A stretch of DNA of 64,000 nt from Nomia melanderi (lineage: Eukaryota > Arthropoda > Insecta > Hymenoptera > Halictidae): the NCBI RefSeq assembly GCF_051020985.1, contig NC_135006.1, positions 15,393,501-15,457,500 of the forward strand, in the 5' to 3' direction. Positions 12,003 to 24,500 of the stretch are shown here, one piece after another. Positions within the stretch are counted from its first letter, which is position 1. Each line of letters opens with the position of its first letter. The position numbers were made by a program, and so were the translations under genes. The notes under the pieces were generated by a model. The model was not told the origin of the DNA and did no database searches. It saw only the letters and a list, made by a program, of their open reading frames with translations.

Positions 12003-12293
12003 CGGCGTGGCAGTAAAAGGGCAAGGCCGAAGCTGCTCTCCCAGCTTTATTCGTCCGCGTTTGATCGATCCTGCCGCCGTTGGATCACGGAACACCTACT
12101 TAGGCTAGGTTGTTCTTTGAACCCTGTGGTGACCCGTGACCGAGAACAAGAGTTGATCCTCGGACGAGAAGAATTCTTCGACTTCGATCCACGACGAGCG
12201 ATGGAAGAGACCGAGTTAAATTTGATATTCTGCAGGCTCGGTTTTCACAAAGGTTTGCATGAGCATTCACCAACGGACGGTATCGGTGAATAG
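12003..12293 (+). other. Open frame of 96 codons with protein-like composition
   Basis: The frame is open from just after a TAA (12000-12002) to a TAG at 12291-12293. Its central part has acidic and aromatic residues (GREEFFDFDPRRAMEETELN and beyond), unlike the Arg/Ser/Pro frames around it. The only ATG is at codon 67, so it would have to be an internal exon. A weak acceptor-like CAG lies near its left edge and no good donor was found at the right. I recognise no family, and composition is the only support. Confidence 0.15.
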
Positions 12294-15200
12294 GGAATTC
12301 TACGCGACACTAATTCGAAAAACCAACGGGACCGGTTGGAACGGCAGGTCGGATAAGCTAGACAAATCGAATCTGCGGCAAACCGGAAACCTAAACGCAA
12401 ATTTTGTTAGCACCGCGCGGCAAGATGCCTATTTCCACTGCTTTTAGTTAGCCGGCTACGACCGTGCAACATTTCCTGCGCAAATCGTTCTTCGTGCATT
12501 GAATCGTTTATTTCTCCGACGAAATATTTTTCCAAACGAACCGCTGCGAAACAGATAACGTAATTCAAGGCAGCTAAAAGCCGCAGAGAATTTGCTGGTT
12601 CTACTGTTTCGATGCTGCAGAAAACCACCCCTCCGGCCAGTTTTTCAATTAAATCGGAGAACAGCTACTTTCGAAGTTGGAACCCGCAGACCGGTTGAAC
12701 GAGCTCGGATAGAATGCATGAAAATCCGCGAAATTTCAAACGGTATTTGAGCTAGCTGAAGAGGACCGGGGAATTCGGCGAGACTCCCCCTGCGCGGGCA
12801 GCGTGGGCGCGCACACGATCAGAAACTTTCGTGACCGCAGATGAAGGCTAATTAATGGCGATCTAATTGGCCGAGGCAGCGGTGCGTTTTAGCAGCTGGG
12901 TCGTCGCACGCGCGGCGCTTTGCCATTCGAAATTTCAATCAGAATTCTATCGAATCCGCGGCGCATAGTTCTCCCCCGAAATAGTACGTCGACGAAAACG
13001 TGCTCGCGAAATTAATTTCGCCGCGATTACCAATGCCGTTACTACGTTTCTTCGACGGTATCATTAGCCCGGGGTTCTGTGAACTGTGCTCGGCGCGGAG
13101 CCAAAGCTCTGTGCGTCATTTGTGGACGAGAATGATGGCCGCTTTGCGATTTTGTGTGTGACCGTGGGGACGAGGCGTAGCTGGACCACCGGAAGGGTGA
13201 ATGAAACGGTAGAGCAAACTTGCCGAACGTTCAATTATCTATTCACCGGTCGTTCCGATCGTATCTTGCCGTGAATTAATTCGCAGCTCGGACGACCCCG
13301 GCCGAGTATCGGAAACGCATTCGCGCGGAGGTGAGCGATTTAGATCGGGCTTTCGCGTAACATGTAACCAATTAAAGGAATACCGAGCGAGAAACGGCTC
13401 CGCCACGGTCCCGGAGACGTCGGAAGAAATTTCTCGGGCGAAGACGCCCGAGGCCTCCTCGCCCCGGCGCGCACTTCTCGAATCTTTCGTTCGACTCTTA
13501 GCGGAAAAGCGCGAGCAACGAAGCGTGTAGAAAGCGTTTCAACGATGCCTGGCGTTCGCCGGATTCTCGAGTGGGTCAGGAAGGGAACTCGAAGGAATGC
13601 AATTTTCCTCGGATGCACTTTGTGCTTTCCGTCGTTCCGACGATGAACTTTCTCGTCAAGGCCGGTTGCTAGCATAGGGTACCGGGAGGCCGCGATCAAT
13701 ATTGCATTCACGTGCACGGCATCGGCGACACCGTAGCAACATTCCTGCACGGTCAATTTCGATGATCGATCGACCCTTCAGGCAGCTGATCGACCCGGTG
13801 GACCCGACAGTCCCGGTAGACCGGGGGTGGAGGAGGGCATCGTCGAGTTAGCCCCTTTGATGCTATCGATTCGTGAACTCCGCGTCGCAGGGATAAATTC
13901 GCATAACGAAGGGACCCCGGCCGAGAGATAGTTCGCACTCGAGACGCCCGAATAATCTATTAAACGTCGCCGCGTAATTTAAAAGCTCCCTCCCGCGTAT
14001 TTCTCTTCATTATTCCGGGATACACCCTCGACACCTTCCGAGTTCAAGGGACACTTCTGTCAGCCGCCACCTTTAGCCGAATATTAATGCGCGGCCGTTA
14101 CAATAAAGCGCGACGGATTCCACGGTTCCTCGGCCTCTCACGGGGATCAACGTGAAAAGGCGCGTCCGCGGGATGAAGTCGTTATCCGACGGAATTATTT
14201 TGGAATAAAAATCACAGGGATGAAAGGTGTTCGCGTCGGTGAGCGGCGGGGGTGGGCGCCCGAGGAACGCGGAAAGGAGACAACGGCGAAGGAAACAAAG
14301 CGTCTGAGACGGAGGCAGGACGAATAAAAAGCGTCGGCCACGAGCCGAGTGTTCTCGAGACAGGTGGGGTTAAAGACGGCACGGGGTGGGGCACGGTTAC
14401 AGAGGAGTCGAGAGAAAAAAACGAGGGAAATGTGCGACGGAGATCTGATATCCGCAGGGTTGGGAAACTTTTGAAAGTTATTTAAATTAAATAGACTGCT
14501 GGGGAAAGCGGCTGGGGGTGGGGAGCACGGAAATATGGAAGACGAGATAAGGGTTGATCGCGGAGAAAGTAAAGGCTGGAAAGGAAAAAGGATAGATAGA
14601 TGGCTAGATAGACAGAGAGGGTGACCCCGACGGTATTGATAGCGACAACACCCCCGGATAAAATATAACGCGCGTCTCAGCGCAGGGAATTAAAAGGTGT
14701 TTCTGCTCCCTTTTAACGGCCTCGCCTTCGTCCTCCGACTCGTGTACGCGAGAGAAGCGAAGACCCCTTCGAGGTCGACACCGGAAGAGGGTGCCTACCC
14801 GTCCCTTCGAATACCGTTATCTGGTATCTCGATTCCAGCTTCGATCCTCCAAGGGGAAAGAACGACCGATTATAACCCTCCCTTTATGCTTCCTCGCCGG
14901 CGTATCTTTTCGGAACGGCAGCGACCATTAGGTCTAGGTAGCGCGGCTCGCGGAATTACATTCTCTTTGACCGTATTTCGAATATTCAGCTTATAGTCTC
15001 GGAGGTAAAGATCCAAGGGCGGCTTTGATCCGCCACACATATTACACTTCAACGGTATTAGGTCGAGATTGATCTTTACGAGTCCTTTGAATCTTGTTAG
15101 ACCCCGCGGAGCTCCGTTGGGAGCAACGTCGTCGCCGACGTTCGACCCGATCGATTCCGGTGCACGTCCGTTATATCGGTGTACAGGGTTCGTTTTCCGC

Positions 15201-16875
15201 CCCCGGAATTTCACGAGGCCGTGCGGCGCACCGATCGAACGTCGTTTGTAAACTGGCGCTTGCTTAGCGAACCGGCTAACATGACGGATCGATCATCCAT
15301 TTTCGGCCCCCGCTCGATCCGTCCGTCGAGGTAAATAGACGGGTATTAAGTTCCCAATATAAGTAGGAGCGATTCCCGGATGCCTTAATGCAACGTTCCG
15401 CATCCCGAGCCAGCTCCCTCGAGGCCCGGACCTCGACGTTTCTCCCTCGGCCCGACGAGATCCAGTTACACCGAAGTTTTGGCGGCAATAATGGACGCTG
15501 CCGCTCCGAAACTTCGAGTATTGTTTTATCGCCTTTAATACCCGCCACCCGTTCGGTAATGCAAAGTACCTACCCGCCGACCTCGTTCGACTTCCAATCC
15601 TGGGCCTCCTCTCGTCCAGACGGTTCTCCCGCGCCAGTTTCGCCTCTTTTCACGAGCGAGCTTAACGATAAGTGATTTCGTATGCACGAAAGCGACCCGA
15701 GGCTCCTTTAATTTCTACGCTCGTAAAACCTGGACCCGTGCCTCCAGCCATTCCTCCAGCGGCTGGACGATTTTCGGGAGTGCTCGAGCGCAGGCGGACG
15801 CGGCCTTTCTTTAATCGCCGCGAAGAATTCCACGGAGATATCGTCACTAATTTCCCGGCGGTGAATGCAGTTTTCCAGCTGCGTTCTTCCAGATAACCGA
15901 TCGTTAAAGGCAATTAACGCCACCGTTTATTGCCGCGAGCCTGACGAAGTTCTCCCCGACGTTCGCTCGGTCTCGAACAAAGATGCAATTGGAGATTATG
16001 TCACCGTCGAACGGTCGAGAATTCCCGGCGCTGGCCATGCCCGGGTATCCCGTGGTTGCGCAACGCGGCAGCCGGCTCGCGGTGACGGGGGACAACGCGA
16101 ACAAAACGGGGACAATTAATCGGGCGTCGCGATCGAGCGGAGCGAGGACGAGTGGCCGTTGTTGCGGACGGTAATTGCAAATAAGATTCATCGAGAACGC
16201 GAGTGGGCTATCGATGCGATCGCCGATCGAAACAACGACCGCGGGTCGAATACGCGAGCACGCCGCTTAATGGTGTATCGAGTTGCCTCCTCTTCTCTCG
16301 TATTAATTGTGAAGCCACGGCGGGAACGAACAATGGTGGCCGGGAGGGCGAGCGGTCGGTGCGGCGCGCAGAGTTTGCCGTGTTCGCGCGGATGATATTT
16401 TGTTCCCGGAAGCCGGCGGTTGAGCGTCGCCGACGCCATTGGCCGTTAATTTCCCGAGTATGGACGAAAAGGGCAAGTGGGAAACGCGCGCCGTCGCGCC
16501 GCGTTCGCTGGGAAGGGAGGCAGCGCGAGGAGAATGGAAGAGACGAGAGTGAATGCGGCGAACAGGGGTACGCGGATAGGGGTTGGGGAGACGCGGAAGG
16601 GAGACGAGGAGTAATTTATGATAGAAGTTTTGATATACTGCGCATTTAGGGTAGAACTTTAAAATATTAAAATAGCTACGGCGATACGATAGAGGCTCGA
16701 ACCGCGACGGGAGATTTATCATGCGCGAAAGATACCGTTGTATACCGTGGCGGCTGCGACACACAACACGCCGCCGCCCACCCCTCGAACTCTCTCGCCG
16801 AACCCTCCCTCGCGCGGCAGCCGACTCGGTAGCCGACACCGCGACACTTCGCCGTACACCAATACCACCGTACCC
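12294..16875. other. CpG-rich DNA, no gene recognised
   Basis: There are many short overlapping frames on both strands and none with a motif. A perfect palindrome GCGAAATTAATTTCGC lies at 13006-13021. A short GATA-like run lies near 14590-14612. No repeat family was recognised. Confidence 0.55.
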
Positions 16876-16876
16876 T

Positions 16877-16894
16877 CGCGCGCGCGCGCGCGCG
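16877..16894. repeat. (CG)n dinucleotide tract
   Basis: A pure alternating CG run of 18 bases is flanked by tacc and gtacc words. It is a Z-DNA-prone simple repeat. Confidence 0.9.
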
Positions 16895-16985
16895 TACCTT
16901 CTATACGGCCATGAATACATCGTCGGGTTTAGCTTCGTTCAAATGCGATTTCGACCCTGCCGCGGAGATTCATGCGGCCATGTTA

Positions 16986-17023
16986 CCCGATCCGATCCCG
17001 ACCTCGACCCCGACTCCGACACC
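16986..17023. repeat. Degenerate hexanucleotide repeat (CCCGAY/CTCGAC type)
   Basis: Successive units of about six bases (ccgatc, ccgacc, tcgacc, ccgact, ccgaca) form a diverged tandem array. In one plus-strand frame it reads as alternating Asp-Pro/Leu/Ser. I consider that a by-product of the 6-base period. Confidence 0.65.
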
Positions 17024-17029
17024 GGCCAC

Positions 17030-18700
17030 CCCTCTCCGAATGGTGTTTTAGAGTCGCTCCAGGGTGGAACAGAGAGAGAGCGTCGCGTCGGCCACCGCCG
17101 CTTCCTTGACCGATACCGGCGCCGATCTCACCGACCGATCTCGAACGATAGAGCTTCCTGTTCATAAATTCACGACCCCCGCCGCCAAAGATATACGCTT
17201 TATGAATATGCGTCCGTAAATGTGTTGTCGCGTGGTCCCTCGATAAAGGGGGAGCAGCCACGAGGCGTTGCTTTTGCCGCGGCTCCCGAAAGATATTCAC
17301 GGTATTTGCACCCGCTATGCCGGGGTCCGACCGTAATGAATATTATCGAGCCCAATCGAAAGCACTCGGAATCTGGAACGCGGGTTAACAACTAGGCGGT
17401 GCTGCGATCGATGGAAACTGTCGCGAAAGAGAAAAAGGGGTGTCGTTCTCGGGACGCCGAAAGCTCCGGTTTCGATCTCGGGTCACGTAATCGTCGATCA
17501 TCGGCCGATAGCTCGTGAATCACACGGCAAAGAACGCAACGCGGCGACCTACTGCTATGGTCTTGGCCGCGTGCACCCTTGGCGGTCGGGAAAAAAAGGG
17601 CAGGCACCCTCGAGGAGCGTAACCCTGGCTGATAGAGTGCGCGCATCCTGAAAGTGCAACCAAGGACGACACGCGCGGCATGTGGGGCCGCATATGGCGC
17701 GTGGCTTCCCATTGTTAAGGGCGCGGCTTACCTAACTGACTTTATGGCTGACCATAGTTCCAGGGTGAATCCGGGGTAGTCCCGTCGGGGCACATGTGCG
17801 CAAAGTGTTCGGGAACGATTCATCATCGGCGACTATTGTCGGTCGTTGCTCTTGTTACATTTTTACTGATCTCATCAGCGGCGGCAAGATCGACGAAGGA
17901 CCGACGAAATTATTTGCGCGAATTGAATTTCCGCGACGAAAACAGGGAGCTAAAAATGTAATAACTCGGACGGGCCATTAAAGCCCGACTGAAAAATAAC
18001 ACCGATCGCTAGGAGCCGAAAGTTGTACGAACGAGATCGTCGCACGGAATGGTCTCGCGGTTTTCATAGCAGCGAGAGCAGAGGCGGCGCATATGCCGTA
18101 ACGAGGAGCAGCGGAGTTGATTTAACGCGGTTAAGTAACGACCGACGCCAACGTTCGTCGCAACGTTGTCGGATAATTCAGCCGAGTCGCGGGACACGGG
18201 AACTCCGAAGTATCGCGAACGGTACGTCGCGCCGGGCCAAAGAAAATCTTGCTCCCGTTAATTTCAGTGACGAGCCTCGGGAATCCTCTTCGTCTTAATT
18301 GCGTGCCGTGCATCTCGTCGCCGTTGGCGCTTCCCCATCCGACTGTCAAGTGCCAGCGCGATAGGGGTCGCGGCGGTGTCAAGGAATAAATTGCAGCTTT
18401 ATGTACGCGATAGTTTTAATTTCTCACACATCACTGCCAGTCGCGCGGGACAATGCCGGGGGATTCGGCGCGAAGCTTTCTAAAAGTTTTCCGTTCACGA
18501 ACAGGGCGGTGGACGCGGAACGTGGCTGGCAGTCTGAAAAAGTATGAATACCGTCGGGGGGAGCAGCGGGATGGGGAACGGCTGTCTGTAATTCACGAAG
18601 AAGGACCGGCATAGCAATCAGCGATGCTCTCGAAAAGGAGGGAAACTGGGACGCGGGACATTTAAATTATGCATTCCCGTTGAAGAGGTGGAACTCGAGG
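17030..18700. other. CpG-rich DNA, no gene recognised
   Basis: Only short frames without motifs are present. I see no RNA gene, transposon end or regulatory site that can be defended. Confidence 0.55.
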
Positions 18701-18752
18701 GAGGAGAGAGAGAGAGAGAGAGAGAGTGAGAGAAACAGAGAGTGAGAGAGAG
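18701..18752. repeat. (GA)n microsatellite, interrupted
   Basis: A pure GA run (about 18704-18726) continues as a GA-rich imperfect tract with single T and AAAC interruptions. Such tracts can bind GAGA-type factors in insects. That is a general property of the motif, not evidence of function here. Confidence 0.95.
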
Positions 18753-19160
18753 CAAGTTCGCGCGTCGCTCGACGTCGGATAGGAAGTTCGAGAGCCGAGC
18801 ACGCGGGTGCTAGAAATCGTGCTGGAATAACGGACGACCCCGCGAATCGATATACGTACTGCATTCCCTCGCTGAAACTCAACAGGCACCGTGGACTCGC
18901 GGAATCTCGGAGCACGGTAACGCGGCCGAGTGCATCTTGCAGGCCGATTATCGGTTACACGGTTGGCCCCCGTTTACCTCGTTACCGAATCCTCGAACTA
19001 CGAGCGACGTAACGCCGCGCGAGCATTCATCGCGAGCCACGGCTAAGGCCTCGAATTACCACGAAAATTCCACTCGGTTCTCGTGCCATTACGCGCGACT
19101 GTTTCCGTTAATTAAGAGTGCCGCGCCCGCCTACGCTTCGGATGCCGCTCCATCGTCAAG
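18753..19160. other. CpG-rich DNA, no gene recognised
   Basis: Nothing was recognised apart from a plus-strand frame (18937-19221) that runs into the 9-base tandem repeat at 19165. Confidence 0.5.
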
Positions 19161-19164
19161 TGCT

Positions 19165-19200
19165 CCGAATGCACCGAATGCGCCGGATGCACAGAATGCG
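19165..19200. repeat. 9-base tandem repeat, 4 units
   Basis: Four consecutive 9-base units read CCGAATGCA, CCGAATGCG, CCGGATGCA and CAGAATGCG. The period is a multiple of three, and the plus-strand frame reads as a repeated Asn-Ala-Pro-like tripeptide just before a stop at about 19221. The host frame is otherwise undistinguished, so coding is unproven. Confidence 0.85.
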
Positions 19201-19221
19201 TCGACGATGGATATTTTTTAG

Positions 19222-21464
19222 CGGGACTAATATGCAATCCACTTTCATCCCGCTATATTTTCCCTCTTCCCTCTGTTTCTCCGTTGTCCGAATAGGTACG
19301 TGTATCGTTAAAAACGCCGCGTTAGCTCCGCGAGCCGAGAGTTTTCCAACCGCGTCGAACGACAGGAAGCCCGTCTCCGTTCGTCGCATGGAAATTCGAC
19401 TTTCGCGATGCTCGCCCGGTTGTTGGCCGCCGGCCTGGCGACCGGCGTCCGTGTTCCGATGGTTGATGCACTTTGTTTCCGGATAATCAGCCGAGCATTG
19501 TTTGCCGAGTTACGAAACGCTGCGCCACGCGAAGCGGCGTTACCGAGCGCGGGGTTGAGCGGTGACAGCGGACACGCTTCCCTTTGGGACACCGGGAAGA
19601 GCCGATCCTCTACGTCAGCCGCATCGCCGAGCGAACAACCGGAAGACAGCCGGGGCCTGTGAATCCTGTCGAGCGCTTCCATTCTTCATCCGAGTTGTTT
19701 GCTGCCCGTTGTTTCTACTTTCAGCCGGCGAAAACGATTCCGTTCACGAGCGATTTAACTCGCGTTAATAGAACGCTGACGGTAATTCGTTTACAGGCCC
19801 CGTTGTCGGAACCGCCGCGCGTTATTCCCCGGTTTACGCGGCTTAATCGCCGGAATTACCTCCCCGGAACCAGCCTTCGCGCGGAACTTCCGCCAAAGTT
19901 CGGTGATACAATTTAGCGGGCAGATAAGTGGATCGTAGGATGTTCCGGGGATAGCCCGCCGTTCGATCGTTTCACTTTCGCCAACCAATCGCCGACGGAA
20001 TAATACGCACCGGAAAATCACGAGGAAATTGTTCTCGGCGGTATGCTTTCCGCGTATCGGGCTTCGATTTTTATCTCCGTGCGAAAGTTCGTTGCGGTAT
20101 GGCGACGGGGGAACAATGAGTCAGTGCTCGGTGCGCGAACGTTCATTATAATTTGTTACGGTATTAAGGATGTTTCCATGATCCATGATTATTTCGTGAA
20201 CTCTGTAACTTATTTAAGCTACGGCATTATAAAGGTTGAATAACGCGTCAGAAACTGTAAGTACAAAAGTTCTTCGCGGCGATAGAATGCTAAAGGTTAA
20301 GCTGGCACCGCTCGATTGTTGTAGCCGTACGTAGTCGGCAGTTGTTACTCGACGTAACGAACGGTTGTAGGAATATTTGCTAATATCTAACATAAAAGAG
20401 CTCTTTGAAGGGGTAGGAGGAATTAACGAGGAGGAGAAGCGGGGAACAAGGCTGGCTGATCGAAATTATAGGCAAAAATTGGGAGCTAGGCTCGACCCGG
20501 GTTCGTACGCGCGGTGGCATTATGGAAACCAATAGGAAGGGTCTGTGTATTAAAGCGGTTATCGATAATCGAAATTATCCCGAATTATTATTAGTTTGTA
20601 TACGCGAAGCAACCGCGCGTCCCCCGTCCTAACTCCCCGCGATTCGATTACGGTCCCGTTCCGTGTTGTCGGTCGGAACGGTCGTCCGTTACCGAAATCC
20701 ATTTTAGCACGGTGAATGGCGCACGCATCCGCGCGCAATGACGCGAAGCAGCTCGTGGGGGCCGGATTAACGAGGAAGTAGGTTGTCGACGAAGTTTAGA
20801 TTACATCGAACTCGCGCCCGAGTTACGTTAATTTGCGTTGAGCGGCGATTACAATAAACCGTCTTCCGATGCCGTGGAATTTCCGGGGCGGTGCGGGCTT
20901 CCGCGCGAGACCGCGCTGGACCGCAAAGTGCCACGGTATACGGGCGCCCAGTCGAAACTGAGAACGGACACCTTCGGTAATTGATCATTTCGCAACGGTG
21001 ATCGCTGTAATTCGCTTCGTTCTCGACGTCAACGTCGAAACCTTCGCGCGTTTCATAGCATCGATCGCGCGGGGACCCCTGCGTGAAGCGATCCATAAAA
21101 CTGTCATTTACCCGGTTATACATGGAAATTTTTGCGGAGCCCCGAAACGTAATAATGCCGCTGTTTTATATTCCCCGAACGTGGCTGCGGCGAACGACGC
21201 GGTTTCCTCCGGCCGCGCGGAATTCGTTCCGCCTCGTTCCGTGGGCAAACGGCGCAGCCAATCGAACCGCGACCCTCGTTGCGGACGACAGTTTAATACG
21301 CATCAAACGGTCGGCACTAGATATGGCGGAAGGGGGAAGAATGGAACCCCCTTCGGTGCATGAAACCGGCGCACAGCGAGCTGGATCGGCGAAGTGGCCG
21401 ACAGTTTGCTAAAAAGTTAACTTTCTGGAATCGATGTTCTTTAAATGATCGATTGAAGAATTAT
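19222..21464. other. CpG-rich DNA, no gene recognised
   Basis: Short frames lie on both strands. 20040-20420 is somewhat more AT-rich and holds a 66-codon plus-strand frame without motif. Nothing else was recognised. Confidence 0.55.
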
Positions 21465-21553
21465 TTAACGCTAGATTTATGGACGTTTTACTCCGTAACG
21501 TTTAAAAAATTCAGTATCCATCGAATTGACGGGTTGCGTAAATCTAGTGTCAA
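21465..21553. mobile_element. piggyBac-type MITE candidate (81 bp between target sites)
   Basis: The left edge is TTAA (21465-21468) followed by CGCTAGATTTATG. The right edge is CGTAAATCTAGTG followed by TCAA (21550-21553). The two 13-base ends are inverted copies matching at 11 positions, and the flanks fit a TTAA target duplication with one substitution. The terminal C-N-CTAGA resembles the CCCTAGA terminus of piggyBac transposons, which insert at TTAA. The interior is AT-rich and non-coding. It would be a very short non-autonomous element, and whether it belongs to a larger family needs genome copies. Confidence 0.5.
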
Positions 21554-24500
21554 AAAATAAAATATAATACACCGAATTACCATTACGAAACAATGATGCT
21601 TCAATGAGTTTTAGTGGTAATTTCATCCCGGTACCTTCTGCGGTTGAAAAGTTCTAACAAAATGTCACTTATTTTCCCGATCCAGCGCACTGTGCGGCTC
21701 CAGATGACGCGTACGTGCCGGTTCCGCGGCGAATCGCGGAATGGCGTGTCGATTCGGTCCCGCGGCCCGTACGTGAACCAAGCCGAGCGGCGTGTAACGA
21801 CGGAGACGCGCGTTAGACGTCTCGGAGACGTCGGTCGCGCCGATCTAATGGAGACGTTTCTCCGCCGGTACGAGACTCGATTTACAATTCGATCGGACTT
21901 AGCGGGAAGTTTCACCAACCGGTATTACCTGTCAGGTGTGTCAGCGCACGCCGATCGCCTTGCTCGTTATTTTGTCGCGCGACTCGACCTACCCGTGAAC
22001 CCAGCGGGAGCTCGGCGCCTTCGCCGCGAGTTAAACTTATATCGATAATTCAGCGGGAACTGTGCTTCGACTTCCAGGTTAGCTTCCGCTGAAGTTTCGC
22101 GGGACCGGGAATAAGCGACAACTTGGACAGAATGGCCGACGAAAATTCACTTCGTTAGGAATTCGCGAATTGCTCGCGGCGCGGCTCGCAGTATTCCTCT
22201 GGATTTCGCGGACGCGTATCGAACGCGACGGTGAAATCGTAACGTTTGATTGGTCGTAACGCGGTCGAACGGTTGCGTTACATTTACCCGCTCGTTGCTC
22301 CCGGCCCCGTTTATCGCTCGGTTCTTTGCCATTATGACACGGCCGTAATAGCGATGCTCGCAAATTCTCGTTACCACGATCAATGTCGTTACGAGCCTGC
22401 CGTCGATGCTAGTGGTATTGACACGCGTCGCGGTAATCGTTCGAATAATGCGATGAAAAACGGGATATCCGCGTGCGTCACGATTTTCGACGTCCACCCC
22501 TCCAACCGTGCCGATTTCCTTCGGCCACGACACGAAGACAGCTCCCACCGGTAATTTATTTGCGTCTGTTCTCGTTTGTGGAAAACGCGTTTAATAGAAG
22601 TTGAGCAGAAACGTTGTGGAAAAACCACGAAAACGAGCTAGCGAGGCACGCCAGGGGCGGAAACCGCCGCGATGATTGGCACAACCGGAAGCGTCGGGTG
22701 CCCCGAAATTAATTCAGAATTAACATTGACCTGGCGACTTTCGATCGGCGGTTGCGGTCGTGGTCGTGGCAGTGGTCACAGGGATATCCCACATGGAGCA
22801 GCCGCGACGCAGAAGCGACTCGGTTACCGTGTTCCCGGGCGGTGTAACGTGTCACGTGCACGTACCGCCGCGTGCCTGTCGGCTTGTCAGCTCTGCGTTT
22901 GACAGGGTACACGTGCCGGCCTTTCTCACGGGCGCGTCGGTTGGCGTGAAGGACGGTCTGTCGCGATCGCGCGAAGCGGCATTCAGAGGTCCTGACTCCG
23001 TTGCGACGTTCGACGTCGCGCGTACGCTGAAAAAGGATCCAACCGGATTAACCGTGATCTTTGTCGCGCTGGCTGTCCGTTAAACCGGCGGTTTATCGCG
23101 GCGAAGCTTCGTATTATTCGATTCCCCGAGAGCTAACTCAGGGGTTAACCTCCTCCCCTGGCAGCAAGTCGTTTTCGAATAACGAAACAATAAAGGCGGA
23201 CTGCGGTGGCTGCCCCACCGATGGGAGTAACAAATTTTTCGCGAGGAACGCGTACCAGAGAGAATGGGTGTTTCGGCGAGGTGTCGCTGCCCCAGTGATA
23301 AATTCTCGTGAAAGATGACCCCTGGTGGCTCCTGGGACGAGGATTTCCTGGCTCGTGAACCCTGGTCCTCTCGGCTACCCGGGGTTTCGGGGCGCTCTCG
23401 TGGACCAGCGGGGGAGGCTTTTGACTCTATGCCAAGAGCCGTCCCCCCTCGCCCTCTGCTCTTCTGGCATCCCAGCGTCGCACGCATCGGGATTAGCGAT
23501 GTACCCGGTCCGACTATGTCAGGATTTATGATTGAAGCTCCGCTCGACCGCGGAAAATGGACCTGCATAGAAACGGATGGAGAGAAAGAGAGTAACGGAG
23601 AAAAAACGAGGAGAGCCCCGGCTGGATAGGGATCGGCGGGTTCTCCGAGAGACGGTACCGGAGGACTCGTAAAATTTGGCATCTGGCGTGGCTTCTGGTT
23701 GCCTCTGTTCGCCCCCACCGGCGAACCTACTTCTTTCGCTCCGGTAGGCTCGGAATAGATTCCCCTCGGAACGGGTTAGCTCCTCGGCATCCTCCGCTTT
23801 TACGATTGAGAATCGGGAGTTCCGGTGTTCCGCGCTGTCTGAAGTCAAGTGGCCCCGGACGAATGTCTTTATAGGCTTCCCCCCTTCGCCCACGTCACCC
23901 TGTCTCCTTCCACGCGTTCTGTTTCGTATTCCATACGACTCGCGGCCTGTGCCATCCCTTCCCGGCAACGTGCTCGAATTAACATGCACGCTCGGATTCT
24001 TTTTCATAGGATGTTTCCGACTTCCGCTTTTCCTTTCGAGTTCCCGGCGAAACGGTGCGGCAAACGGTGCCCATTTAAGATTTCGCGGTGAGTGGCTCGC
24101 GCGTCGGCGAATTGGAATTTTCCGTGGCGCGGAGCCTTCGTCTTTGCCTTCTTTCCCTCGGCTCGGTTTTTCTCCGTTGGAAAGATGCTTCGCGGTGTCG
24201 GCTTAAATCGAACCGCGGCCACTCGGACCTGGTTTCGCGCGAACTCGATTCCATCCTTCCGTCGTTGCCGCTTTTTTCCTCTCTCCCTCCTTCCCCGATA
24301 CTTTCCGCGAAAGCAACTTAAAGACTGGAACGGAATCCGAGGAGGCTCCTCGAGCACGAGTCTCTCGCTTGTAAATCGCGAGGTGGCATAGTGGTCGACC
24401 GAGCTATAAGTCGAGAGAGAACCGCCTCGGCTCGGTTCGATCGTGTTCGAGTATTAAGTGAGCCGCTCGTTTTACCTCGAGAGGCGCAACACCGAGAGTC

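Noticed and set aside
14870..15214. Minus-strand frame with a Cys-x-x-Cys pair, as a zinc-binding exon
   Set aside because: Only one Cys pair is present, with no second pair or His pair at a spacing typical of zinc fingers.
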